Shown here: piece after piece, positions 26,766 to 34,109 of the stretch
How the letters are laid out: every line of letters begins with the position of its first letter
Position numbering within the stretch: the stretch's first letter is position 1
Assembly (NCBI GenBank): GCA_039182965.1
Contig: JBCDBW010000006.1
Span: 5,960 to 69,959, forward strand
Direction: 5' to 3'
DNA from: JBCDBW01 sp039182965
GTDB lineage: Bacteria; Verrucomicrobiota; Verrucomicrobiia; Verrucomicrobiales; DEV007
Length of the DNA stretch: 64,000 nt
Translations under genes and position numbers: made by a program
Notes under the pieces: model-generated
What the model was told of the DNA's origin: nothing
Database searches by the model: none
The model's input: the letters and a program-made list of their open reading frames with translations, nothing else

Positions 26766-26877
26766 TAACCACGTCACCCGGAGCAAACTCCCCGTGCGTT
26801 ACCCCGTGCCGGACGGACCCGTCCCCGGCCAGGGCGGCCTCCCGTCCTCCCTGCCGGACTTCTCACACATCGGCTGA
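26686..26877 (+). CDS. Miniature CdaR/YbbR-like membrane anchor
   Basis: A 63-residue protein. Residues 1-34 (LHNWRAKLASLLLAFAIWYLIDNHV) look like the N-terminal anchor of CdaR/YbbR proteins, with a basic W-x-K start and one membrane helix. The remaining 30 residues are Pro/Gly-rich, and there are no YbbR beta-domains, whereas normal CdaR has several. It begins inside the last 80 bp of cdaA in another frame, a tight overlap that argues for a real coupled gene, and it sits exactly where cdaR stands in cdaA-cdaR-glmM clusters. By inference it could contact CdaA in the membrane without an outer sensor part. Decay from a full-length cdaR is the alternative. Confidence 0.65.
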   Translation: MKEVILHNWRAKLASLLLAFAIWYLIDNHVTRSKLPVRYPVPDGPVPGQGGLPSSLPDFSHIG

Positions 26878-26971
26878 TCTGATCACACTCAACAGCACGC
26901 TTTTTTCTCGCGGCACACCCGCTTTTCACCCACACCTTTCCTTCACGCCGCCCAAACCGCGGCTTCTCAAC

Positions 26972-28453
26972 ATGTCTCGTAAACTATTCGGCACCGACGG
27001 CATCCGCGGCCCAGCCAACGAATACCCCCTCACCGCCGAGTTCGCCAGGCGCCTCGGCCAAGCCGTCGGCTCCCTCCTCATTGAACAATCCCGTTCCTCC
27101 CCTCCAAACCGCCCCAACCTCAAGCAACCTCCGTCCGCCGTCATCGGACGCGATACCCGCGTCTCCGGCCCCATGCTAGAAGACGCCCTCGCCGCCGGCC
27201 TAAATGCCACCGGTGTCGATGTCACCCTCCTCGGCGTCATCCCCACCCCCGCCGTATCCTTCCTCACCCGCGAACTCGGCGCCTCTCTCGGTGTCGTTAT
27301 CTCCGCCTCCCATAACCCCTATCACGATAACGGTATCAAATTCTTCGGCCACGACGGATACAAATTCGACGACGCCTTCGAAGCCCAAATCGAATCCCTC
27401 GTCCTCGACGAATCCTCCCCTCTCCCCACCGCCACAAACATCGGCCGCGTCAACCCCCTCGAAAACGCCGTCGACCGCTACGTCGACTTCGCCCTCAAAA
27501 CCGTCCACCAAAACCCAGCCCTCCTCGAAAACTTCCGCATCCACCTCGACTGCGCCAACGGCGCCTCCCACCAAACCAGCGAAGCCATCCTCAAGAAACT
27601 CGGCGCCCAAGTCGTCCCCCTCCACACCCAACCCAACGGCGTCAACATCAACGAATCCTGCGGCTGCACTCACCCCTCTATCATCCAGGAATCCATCCTC
27701 GCCGACCCCGCATCGAAGCCAACGGCAAACCCGAACACCGCCCGTCCGCCAGGCGCGAACGAAGGGAGCGCGCCGCCCACAGCGGCATCCGGGTCCAGCG
27801 TCACGCTGGTTGGAGTGAGCCATGACGGCGATGCCGATCGCGTCCTCCTCTGCGACGAAACCGGCGCCGTCCTCGACGGCGACGAACTCATGGCCATCGC
27901 CGCCGTCCACATGCTCGAAAACAACACCCTCGCCGACAACACGCTCGTCGCGACGATCATGAGCAACTGGGGCCTCAACGAACTCCTCGAATCCCGCGGC
28001 GGCAAAGTCCTCCGCACCCAAGTCGGCGACCGATACGTCCTCGAAACCATGCGCGAAAACAACCTCAACCTCGGCGGCGAGCAATCCGGTCACTTCATCT
28101 TCCACGACCACAACCTCACCGGCGACGGCATCATCAGCGCCCTCCAATTCCTCCAGATCATGGCCGCCACCGGCCAACCCCTCTCCGAACTCCGCCAGGT
28201 CCTAACCAAATACCCCCAGGCCCAACGCAACATCCAGGTCAAAGTAAAACCCCCCGTCGAAGAACTCTCCGCCGCCCAATCGCTCATCGCCGAAACCGAA
28301 GCCACCCTCGGCGATCAGGGCCGCACCCTCCTGCGATACTCCGGCACCGAAGCCCTCATCCGCCTCCTCATCGAAGGCAAGGACGCCGCCTACATCGAAA
28401 CCCAAGCCGACGCCATCGCCGAAGCCATCCAGTCCCAAATCGGCGCCGATTAG
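26972..28453 (+). CDS. glmM: Phosphoglucosamine mutase with an in-frame insert
   Basis: GlmM (493 residues) converts glucosamine-6-phosphate to glucosamine-1-phosphate for peptidoglycan and LPS. Motifs: RKLFGTDGIRG at the start, VISASHNPYHDNGIKFFG with the phosphoserine, HDGDADRVLL for metal binding, GGEQSGHF for the sugar, and LRYSGTEALIRLLIEG for phosphate. It is about 45 residues longer than usual. Some 33 of these (residues 246-278, rich in P, A and S) are inserted directly before the metal loop, between ILAD and LVGVSHDGDADR. The start is the ATG next to the family motif. In Firmicutes GlmM is tied to CdaA, so the order here fits c-di-AMP control of wall synthesis. Activity despite the insert is assumed, not shown. 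Confidence 0.95.
   Translation: MSRKLFGTDGIRGPANEYPLTAEFARRLGQAVGSLLIEQSRSSPPNRPNLKQPPSAVIGRDTRVSGPMLEDALAAGLNATGVDVTLLGVIPTPAVSFLTRELGASLGVVISASHNPYHDNGIKFFGHDGYKFDDAFEAQIESLVLDESSPLPTATNIGRVNPLENAVDRYVDFALKTVHQNPALLENFRIHLDCANGASHQTSEAILKKLGAQVVPLHTQPNGVNINESCGCTHPSIIQESILADPASKPTANPNTARPPGANEGSAPPTAASGSSVTLVGVSHDGDADRVLLCDETGAVLDGDELMAIAAVHMLENNTLADNTLVATIMSNWGLNELLESRGGKVLRTQVGDRYVLETMRENNLNLGGEQSGHFIFHDHNLTGDGIISALQFLQIMAATGQPLSELRQVLTKYPQAQRNIQVKVKPPVEELSAAQSLIAETEATLGDQGRTLLRYSGTEALIRLLIEGKDAAYIETQADAIAEAIQSQIGAD
27707..27805 (+). repeat. In-frame palindromic insert inside glmM (99 bp)
   Basis: These 99 bp encode 33 residues absent from the family pattern; removing them restores ILAD-LVGVSHDGDADR without a frame change. 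The segment holds a perfect inverted repeat GGCGCG/CGCGCC (27752-27774, 11-base loop) and, across its right edge, CCAGCG-TCA-CGCTGG (27795-27809). This is the look of a short palindromic repetitive element that entered a coding region, as known for RPE in Rickettsia. Confidence 0.65.
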
Positions 28454-28535
28454 TCTCCCCTCCCCCTCTCCGGGATGGCTCGCCCGAAAATCCTTAGCCC
28501 GCCATCCACACGCTCCGGAGCCTTGCTCCGATCCC

Positions 28536-29606
28536 TTACCGCACGGGAAGAATGCTGGCCGCATCCATTTCAACTGCCGAATCGAAGGCCCTCTCGCACA
28601 CCCGTTTGACCAGCTCCCGCGGACGGCCCTCTGACCCCGCGACGCCGTCATGGAACTGGAGAGCCCAGCCAATCATGAGCAATCCCCCCAGGCGCAAATC
28701 ATACAGCGCCTCTTCCCAGCCATAATCGACATCACTCTCATGGACGGCCTCAAACCATCCTCGCAGAACATCCAGTTGGTGATCATGCCGCTCTTCCGGC
28801 AGTTCGCTTCCTCCCATCAGACGGGCGATATCAAATGCACCCAGGCTGCGAGCAGCCAGTTGCCAATCGAGAATCAGAACCGACTCAGGTGTTCCCGGGG
28901 GCCCGAGCAGAATGTTATCCGCACGAAGATCCGAATGAACCAGTGTTGCGGGCCGGCGCCCCAGTTCTTCTTCCAGCCATTGACTCTTGCCCCGAAACCT
29001 TTCCCCTAACTCTCGAGCAGACGCCTCCAGGGAACCGTCAAAATGGTCGACAAAGGAATCCCAAAGAGAATCGAATCGACCCCAGAACTCGCGATTTGTC
29101 GTTGGCATCCAGGTGAGCTTGGCGAGCGCGTCATTGTCCCAAAACCGGCCCTGCAACCTGCCGATGAGCCGGGCGATCTCCAGCACCTGGGTCGCGTGGA
29201 GTCCCGCGACCTGATCGCACGGAGTGGCGAAGGTCAAATCCTCCATCACGAGGACATGCGTTGACCCCGTTGCCGCATGATAGCACTGAGGCAAGCGGAT
29301 CGGAGCCAGAGGCGCAACCTCGCGATAAAAGCGAATCTCTCTTTCAAAAGCGTGCACTTCGTCGCTGAGATCGCGCAAGGTTCCGGCGCCAAGCTCAAGC
29401 TTCACGACAACCGCCGACGGTCCATCCGGTTCCGGATGATCGTACTCGAGCGAAATATAAGCGACCCTGCTGAGAAAGCCGATGCCCTCCCCGATTTCAC
29501 GAACCTTGGTTCCCACGACCTTGCAGTTGGTGATGTGGCCTCCTTGGGCAAGTGCGTGCGTCAGCCACTCGGGCGTGACCTCGTCGATACTGGAAGGTGT
29601 GCTCAT
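28536..29606 (-). CDS. Aminoglycoside/choline-kinase-like phosphotransferase family protein
   Basis: A 356-residue protein with the kinase-like fold of the APH/ecdysteroid-kinase group, which phosphorylates small molecules. Visible: ATP-site strand SAVVVKLELG, hinge HVLVMEDLTFATPCDQVAG, Brenner motif LVHSDLRADNILL with the catalytic Asp and Asn, and metal Asp in VLILDWQLAARSLGAFDIARL. The ATG at 29606 is preceded by AAAGG at good distance; an upstream in-frame start at 29639 is possible. The substrate is unknown and no resistance should be assumed. The gene stands alone between glmM and a decayed copy of the glmM 3' end, and its G/C balance is less skewed than its surroundings, both of which suggest arrival by transfer. 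Confidence 0.82.
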   Translation of the reverse strand: MSTPSSIDEVTPEWLTHALAQGGHITNCKVVGTKVREIGEGIGFLSRVAYISLEYDHPEPDGPSAVVVKLELGAGTLRDLSDEVHAFEREIRFYREVAPLAPIRLPQCYHAATGSTHVLVMEDLTFATPCDQVAGLHATQVLEIARLIGRLQGRFWDNDALAKLTWMPTTNREFWGRFDSLWDSFVDHFDGSLEASARELGERFRGKSQWLEEELGRRPATLVHSDLRADNILLGPPGTPESVLILDWQLAARSLGAFDIARLMGGSELPEERHDHQLDVLRGWFEAVHESDVDYGWEEALYDLRLGGLLMIGWALQFHDGVAGSEGRPRELVKRVCERAFDSAVEMDAASILPVR

Positions 29607-29729
29607 GGAACAGCCTTTCGCACGCGGAAAATAATGCAACTTGCGATGGAGTGAAGAAAAGCAAAGACCGGGCCATTTTCAAAGCAAGCGGATGCGCCTC
29701 GACTGAATAAGAGCCGTGAGCTCGATGAC

Positions 29730-29951
29730 GTCGCCGTCAAAGATGAGCCCCCCGTCGCAGACCTTGCCGCCGCCCAAATCCCCATCGCCGAAACCGAAGC
29801 CACCCTCGGCGATCAGGGCCGCACCCTCCTGCGATGTTCCGGCACCGAACCCCTCATCCGCCCCCTCATCGAAGGCAAAGACGCCGCCTACCTCCAATCC
29901 CAGGCCGACGCCATCGCTCAGGCTATCTCCAAACAGATCGGCGCCGATTGG
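29730..29951 (+). pseudogene. glmM: Decayed second copy of the glmM 3' end
   Basis: In the frame of 29736 the DNA reads as the last 71 residues of GlmM (AETEATLGDQGRTLLRCSGTE, then LIEGKDAAY and QIGAD), 55 of 71 identical to the intact gene at 28241-28450. The copy has no start codon and no upstream GlmM domains, and its stop is changed to TGG. The fragment keeps SGTEPLIR, nearer the family norm than the intact gene (SGTEALIR), so it may be the remnant of a diverged copy rather than a fresh duplicate. It ends 24 bp before the DUF6768 stop codon. Confidence 0.85.
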
Positions 29952-29974
29952 GAACAACCCCCCGCCACATCCCA

Positions 29975-30361
29975 TCAGTCCCCGCGCTGCGCCAGTCGCA
30001 CGATTTCCAACTCCAGACGCTTGATCTCACGCGCCAGCGAATGCCGCTGCATTTCCATCCACGCCCAGATCTTCGTCATCATGGTCACGAGCATGAACAA
30101 TAAAAACCCCGTTGCCCATCCGATCAGCGCTCGCGTGCTCTCAACATCAGTATTGAAAAACCGGATCGCACACCAAATCGCCAATCCAAACAGGATGATC
30201 CCACTCAAATACACATGAATCGTCACCCAGCGCGAACGCCCACGAAACGATTCCGCGACCAATTCCAACAGCGACGGCTCATCCGCATACTTCTCCAATA
30301 ACGCCCGATCCTCGTCATCAAACGCCTCCCGAATCACATCATCAATCTCATTCTCTTTCAT
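29975..30361 (-). CDS. DUF6768 membrane protein next to an ECF sigma factor
   Basis: A 128-residue protein with an acidic N terminus (MKENEIDDVIREAFDDED), two membrane helices (VYLSGIILFGLAIWCAIRFF and LIGWATGFLLFMLVTMMTKIW) and a basic C-terminal tail (MEMQRHSLAREIKRLELEIVRL). This is the layout of DUF6768, a small family usually encoded directly after an ECF sigma factor, as here (46 bp gap, same strand). By that context it may hold the sigma factor at the membrane, but no anti-sigma domain is recognisable. AGGAAG precedes the start codon. Confidence 0.82.
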   Translation of the reverse strand: MKENEIDDVIREAFDDEDRALLEKYADEPSLLELVAESFRGRSRWVTIHVYLSGIILFGLAIWCAIRFFNTDVESTRALIGWATGFLLFMLVTMMTKIWAWMEMQRHSLAREIKRLELEIVRLAQRGD

Positions 30362-30407
30362 CTTCCTGAGTCCTTTCTCTGTCTTTCCATCTTCTGATTC
30401 AATTCAC

Positions 30408-30983
30408 TCATGATACGGGCTCATCTGCCCCCACAATCGCCTTCAAATGCTCCCGCGCCCGATACAGCCGCGACTTCACCGTCCCCGCCGGAATACCCTC
30501 CACTTCCGCAATCTCCACCACACTCAAACCCGCCTGGTAATGCAGCCGAAGGAGCTCCCGCTCCCCTTCCGGCAAGCGCTCCAATCCCTCCCGCAACCGC
30601 ACCAATGCCCCCGGCTCGCCCCCACCAGCTTCGGCACGCCGAAGCGCCGCAGCCTCTTCCGATTCTGCCGCTAAACGCCGACGCCTCACCCGCCCGCGCA
30701 CCCAGTCGCGACTCCGATTGCCCACAATCCGATACGCCCATGCCCGGAATCGCGCCGGATCCCGCAACCGCCGGATCCCCCGCGCAATCGCAATCAAGGC
30801 CTCTTGCGTCACATCCCGCGCCGCGTCCTCGTCCCCCGTCAAGCGCACCGCGTACAACCACAATCGCTCCTGCCACCGCCGCAGCAGCGCCTCCAATGCC
30901 CCGGCGGACCCCTCCTGGCTCCGTAACACCAGCCACTCGTCGCCCACATCCTCGAGATCGCGTTTCACAGGTCTTCCCTTCAT
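30408..30983 (-). CDS. ECF-type RNA polymerase sigma factor
   Basis: A 191-residue sigma-70 family factor. Region 2 is seen in ALLRRWQERLWLYAVRLTGDEDAARDVTQEALIAIARG and RFRAWAYRIVGNRSRDWVRGR. Region 4 is seen in GLERLPEGERELLRLHYQAGLSVVEIAEVEGIPAGTVKSRLYRAREHLKA. It forms a two-gene unit with the DUF6768 gene downstream. The protein is very rich in R, E, G and A, in keeping with the G-rich coding strand of minus-strand genes here. It is not similar enough to the factor at 242-868 to be a recent duplicate. It is divergent from bioD with 100 bp between. Confidence 0.93.
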   Translation of the reverse strand: MKGRPVKRDLEDVGDEWLVLRSQEGSAGALEALLRRWQERLWLYAVRLTGDEDAARDVTQEALIAIARGIRRLRDPARFRAWAYRIVGNRSRDWVRGRVRRRRLAAESEEAAALRRAEAGGGEPGALVRLREGLERLPEGERELLRLHYQAGLSVVEIAEVEGIPAGTVKSRLYRAREHLKAIVGADEPVS

Positions 30984-31083
30984 TCATTTCTAACCCTAAA
31001 GTCGCCTCCCAAAGGAAAAAGGTTCACGAAATGATCAGGGAACAACAGGATCTCCCGGACACCACTCGAACCAACCCTCCGCT

Positions 31084-31743
31084 ATGAGTTTCTTTATCAC
31101 CGGCACCGACACCGAAGTCGGAAAAACATACTTCACCTCCAATCTCATCCGTGCCCTCCGGGAAGAAGGACACGATGCCGTCGGCTTCAAACCCATCGCC
31201 TGCGGCGACCGCGATGATGCCGCCACCCTAGCCGAAGCGTCCGGCCTGAACTCCGCTCACGATAGCCCCGACCTCGACCGCCTGAACCCCATTTTCTATC
31301 CACCCCCCGTCGCCCCGTTCGCCGCCGCCCAACTCACCAATCGCCCCGTCCGCCTCGACGCGGTCCACGCCGCCTACCAATCACTCGCCTCAAAATACGA
31401 AATCGTCCTTGTCGAAGGCATCGGCGGTTGGGAAGTCCCCCTCTCCGAATCCGACACCCTCGCCGACCTCGCACTGGCCCTCCATCTGCCCGTCCTCGTC
31501 GTGGTCGCCAATCGCCTCGGCGCCCTCAATCATACTCTCCTCACCGCACACGCCATCCACGCAAAAGGCCTCACCCTCGCCGGTATCGTCCTTAATCACC
31601 TCGAAGACACCCGCGACACCGCCTCCATCTCCAACCCCGAAATCCTCCGCCAAACCCTCCCCAATATCCCCATCCTCGCCGAAATCCTCCACGAAGACCC
31701 CACCATCGATCCCGCCCCCTTCCTAAATCACCCCCCCACCTGA
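31084..31743 (+). CDS. bioD: Dethiobiotin synthetase
   Basis: BioD (219 residues) closes the ureido ring of dethiobiotin using ATP and CO2, the step before biotin synthase. It opens with the P-loop SFFITGTDTEVGKTYFTSNLI, followed by VGFKPIACGDRDD. The Mg-binding and substrate segment LVEGIGGWEVPLSE (usually VEGAGG) is present, as is VVVANRLGALNHTLLTAHAI. The length is normal. Other bio genes are absent from the window. There is no Shine-Dalgarno sequence before the ATG (ACCCTCCGCT). Confidence 0.93.
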   Translation: MSFFITGTDTEVGKTYFTSNLIRALREEGHDAVGFKPIACGDRDDAATLAEASGLNSAHDSPDLDRLNPIFYPPPVAPFAAAQLTNRPVRLDAVHAAYQSLASKYEIVLVEGIGGWEVPLSESDTLADLALALHLPVLVVVANRLGALNHTLLTAHAIHAKGLTLAGIVLNHLEDTRDTASISNPEILRQTLPNIPILAEILHEDPTIDPAPFLNHPPT

Positions 31744-31763
31744 TCCCCCACCCCTGCCTTCAC

Positions 31764-31812
31764 TTCACCATTCAAAATTCAACCTTCAAAATTCGCGCGT
31801 CCGCGCGCGCCC
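31764..31812 (+). repeat. Dispersed intergenic repeat, copy B
   Basis: A 49-base segment beginning TTCACCATTCAAAA and ending TCCGCGC-GC-GCCC, the partner of 23943-23990. About 60 bases later (31863-31890) a CCTCCCTCTCAAGGGAGAGC block resembles the second repeat near copy A (23810-23843), so both intergenic regions share two blocks in opposite order. Confidence 0.75.
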
Positions 31813-31991
31813 TCCTCTCCCAAAAAAACCCTTGCCCCTCCACGTAAGCCATGCCAGATTCCCCTCCCTCTCAAGGGAGAGCGGGTTGGCCGGTAGTCAA
31901 GACCACCTCCCACCGCTCACCAAATAAGCTCGCCCCGGCGAGCCCTTCACCGGCTTGACACCCTGCACACCGCTTCTAGCGGTCCAAACAA

Positions 31992-32309
31992 ATGGCGCAC
32001 GCAATTTTCAAAACCGGCGGTAAGCAATACCGCGTCACCGAAGGCGATAAAATCAGCGTCGAAAAAATCGACGCCGAAGTCGGAAAAGATACCACTTTCG
32101 AGGAGGTCCTCATGGTATTAGATGACAAGAACGGCACCACCCTCGGCGACCCCCTCATCGAAGGCGCCAAGGTCACCGCCAAGGTCGTCGAGCAATTCCG
32201 CGATAAAAAAGTCATCGCCTTCAAATTCAAACGCCGCAAAGGACAACACCTCACCAAGGGCCATCGCCGCCACCTGACCCGCCTCGAAATCACCGGCATC
32301 TCCGCCTGA
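31992..32309 (+). CDS. rplU: 50S ribosomal protein L21
   Basis: L21 (105 residues), a structural protein of the large ribosomal subunit that contacts 23S rRNA. The whole length follows the family: AHAIFKTGGKQYRVTEGDKISVEKI at the start, VLMVLDDKNGTTLGDPLIEGAKVTAKV in the middle, and KKVIAFKFKRRKGQHLTKGHRRHLTRLEITGI at the end. It is followed by rpmA after 36 bp, the universal rplU-rpmA pair. The ATG has an A/C-rich leader (GTCCAAACAA) without Shine-Dalgarno. Confidence 0.97.
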   Translation: MAHAIFKTGGKQYRVTEGDKISVEKIDAEVGKDTTFEEVLMVLDDKNGTTLGDPLIEGAKVTAKVVEQFRDKKVIAFKFKRRKGQHLTKGHRRHLTRLEITGISA

Positions 32310-32345
32310 ACAACCACCTGCTACTCGTTACCCGCACCCAGAACC

Positions 32346-32597
32346 ATGGCTCACAAAAAAGGACAAGGCAGCGTCAAAAACGGTCGCGACTCCAACGCCC
32401 AGCGCCTCGGCGTAAAGAAATTCGGGAGCGAAAAAGTCGTCGCCGGAAACATCATCGTCCGCCAACGCGGCACCAAGTGGCAACCCGGCAAAAACGTCGG
32501 TCTCGGCAAAGACTACACGATCTTCGCCCTCATCGATGGGGTCGTTCGCTTCGACCGCGACGGCCGTCGCGTCAACGTCGACGCCCTCGAGGCGTAA
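32346..32597 (+). CDS. rpmA: 50S ribosomal protein L27
   Basis: L27 (83 residues), whose N-terminal arm reaches the peptidyl transferase centre. It starts MAHKKGQGSVKNGRDSNAQRLGVKKFG, with no cleavable leader of the Firmicutes type, followed by GNIIVRQRGTKWQPGKNVGLGKDYTIFALIDG. The length is normal. It forms the standard pair with rplU. The obg/cgtA gene that often follows is not here; trmL comes next. Confidence 0.97.
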   Translation: MAHKKGQGSVKNGRDSNAQRLGVKKFGSEKVVAGNIIVRQRGTKWQPGKNVGLGKDYTIFALIDGVVRFDRDGRRVNVDALEA

Positions 32598-32699
32598 GCC
32601 TTCTTCATCTCTCCGCCGCCAAAACGAATCCATCCTCTCCCCCGAAGGGCGCCCCATTCCAACTGACACCTGGAAACAGTAAACCGGGAACTACTCGCT

Positions 32700-33188
32700 A
32701 TGTTCCACGTCGTCCTCGTCGAACCGGAAATCCCGCCCAATACCGGTAACATTGCCCGACTTTGCCTCTCCACCGCTTCCCGTCTCCACCTCGTTAAACC
32801 TCTGGGCTTCTCCCTGCACGAAAAGAGCCTCCGCCGCGCCGGCCTCGATTACTGGCAGGATGTCGATGTCTCCCTCTGGGACTCCTTCGAAGATCTCTTC
32901 ACCCACACCCGCCGCTCCGGCACTCCCAGCCAAGCCCCCCCAAACTTCCATTTCCTCACCACAAAAGCTCAAAAACCATATTGGGACGCCGCCTTCACTG
33001 CCGGCGATTACCTTGTTTTCGGCCGGGAAACCAAGGGCCTGCCCGAATCCCTGTTGGAAACCCACGCCAACTCCCTCCTCACCATTCCCATGCCCGGTGA
33101 GCACGCCCGCAGCCTCAATCTCGCCACCGCCGCCGGTATCGTCCTCTACGAAGCCCTCCGCCAGATCACACTATCCCCACTGAGCTAA
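32700..33188 (+). CDS. trmL: tRNA (cytidine/uridine-34-2'-O)-methyltransferase
   Basis: A 162-residue SPOUT-class methyltransferase that 2'-O-methylates the wobble base of tRNA-Leu. Signatures: MFHVVLVEPEIPPNTGNIARLC, HLVKPLGFSLHEKSLRRAGLDYW, the cofactor knot FGRETKGLPESLL and IPMPGEHARSLNLATAAGIVLYEA. The length matches TrmL/YibK. The spacing from rpmA (102 bp) allows read-through but does not prove an operon. Confidence 0.94.
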   Translation: MFHVVLVEPEIPPNTGNIARLCLSTASRLHLVKPLGFSLHEKSLRRAGLDYWQDVDVSLWDSFEDLFTHTRRSGTPSQAPPNFHFLTTKAQKPYWDAAFTAGDYLVFGRETKGLPESLLETHANSLLTIPMPGEHARSLNLATAAGIVLYEALRQITLSPLS

Positions 33189-33301
33189 CATTGTTCCACG
33201 CGGTGGACGCTTCGCTTTGGCTAACCCCGTCTGGTCCGACCATCTCTTTTCGCTAACAAAAATAAACATTTACTCATTCATTCCTTGCGCTTTGATAGGA
33301 A

Positions 33302-33332
33302 AAATCTAAGATCATAACCCGGTTTTAGATTT
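33302..33332. other. 8-bp inverted repeat upstream of the AP2-like gene
   Basis: AAATCTAA at 33302 and TTAGATTT at 33325 form a perfect 8-bp inverted repeat with a 15-base loop, in the A/T-rich leader 109 bp before the AP2-like gene. It may be an operator or part of the leader RNA. There is no T run, so a terminator is unlikely. Confidence 0.4.
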
Positions 33333-33440
33333 ACCCTCTCCGCCGGCATGTCTCCCAACCCATAAACTGTGAGCCCTCGCGTCGGCTCTGTAGTCCCGCC
33401 AAGCAAGCAAGCAAACGAACGATCGATCGGAACTTTTGAT

Positions 33441-33914
33441 ATGAAGAAACCCAGACCCAATTACGGCATCAGCAGAATTGATCAGCCGGAAAAAAAGAAC
33501 CACGGCTTTTACGTCCGCATTACTCACAAAGGCAAAACCACCCAAAAGTTCTTCCCCGATAAATCTCTCGGAGGAAAAACGAAAGCCCTCAAAGCCGCCC
33601 AAACCTTTCGCAATTCCCTCGTCGCCAAACTCCCCAAAGCGAAACAAGAAGCCGCTTCCCGTCCCAAACGCAAGGTTTTGAAAAGCGGCGTTGTTGGCGT
33701 AACACATGTCGTCAGCCGCGCCAAAGGCCGAAACGAATACGCCTACTGGCAAGCCGCCTGGAACGACTCACGCGGACGCCGTCGCACCGCCAAATTCTCC
33801 ATCAGCCGATACGGTAAAAAGAAAGCGCTTGAAATGGCCATCAAGGCGCGTAAAGCCGCCGTCAAAGGCGGAGGTAAAAAGAAAAAAACCGCTAAGAAAA
33901 AATCGCGGCGTTAA
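33441..33914 (+). CDS. Basic AP2-like DNA-binding protein with a lysine-rich tail
   Basis: A 157-residue, strongly basic protein. The first 70 residues hold one arm-like segment (HGFYVRITHKGKTTQKFFPD). The second part has GVVGVTHVVSRAKGRNEYAYWQAAWND, RRRTAKFSISRYGKKKALEMAIKAR, which fits the three-stranded AP2/integrase DNA-binding fold. The end is a run of K and R (GGGKKKKTAKKKSRR). The ATG at 33441 follows GGAACTTTTGAT and is preferred to an in-frame GTG at 33369. Such proteins recur in PVC genomes without a known role; it may act as a nucleoid or mobile-element protein. Confidence 0.6.
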   Translation: MKKPRPNYGISRIDQPEKKNHGFYVRITHKGKTTQKFFPDKSLGGKTKALKAAQTFRNSLVAKLPKAKQEAASRPKRKVLKSGVVGVTHVVSRAKGRNEYAYWQAAWNDSRGRRRTAKFSISRYGKKKALEMAIKARKAAVKGGGKKKKTAKKKSRR

Positions 33915-34109
33915 CCCAATGGGCGCCTCGTTAGGGAGACTCCTCGCCAAATCCCCGTCCCACCCCTTCAACACAACACCTCACACGAAGACACACCCTC
34001 CCCGGCTGAGAATACTCAACTTCTTCCTCCGGCGGGAGAGCTCCCTCCATCCCTTGGGGCGCTTCTCCCGCCTTTTTTTGGTCCCCTTTTGGGTGTATAG
34101 AATACTCCC

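Noticed and set aside
28536..29606. Antibiotic resistance role for the phosphotransferase
   Set aside because: The family is broad and the substrate region does not match a known aminoglycoside kinase; only the fold is supported.
31955..31982. Perfect -35-like TTGACA upstream of rplU
   Set aside because: No acceptable -10 at 16-18 bp (TAGCGG or AGCGGT), and transcription would begin almost at the ATG.
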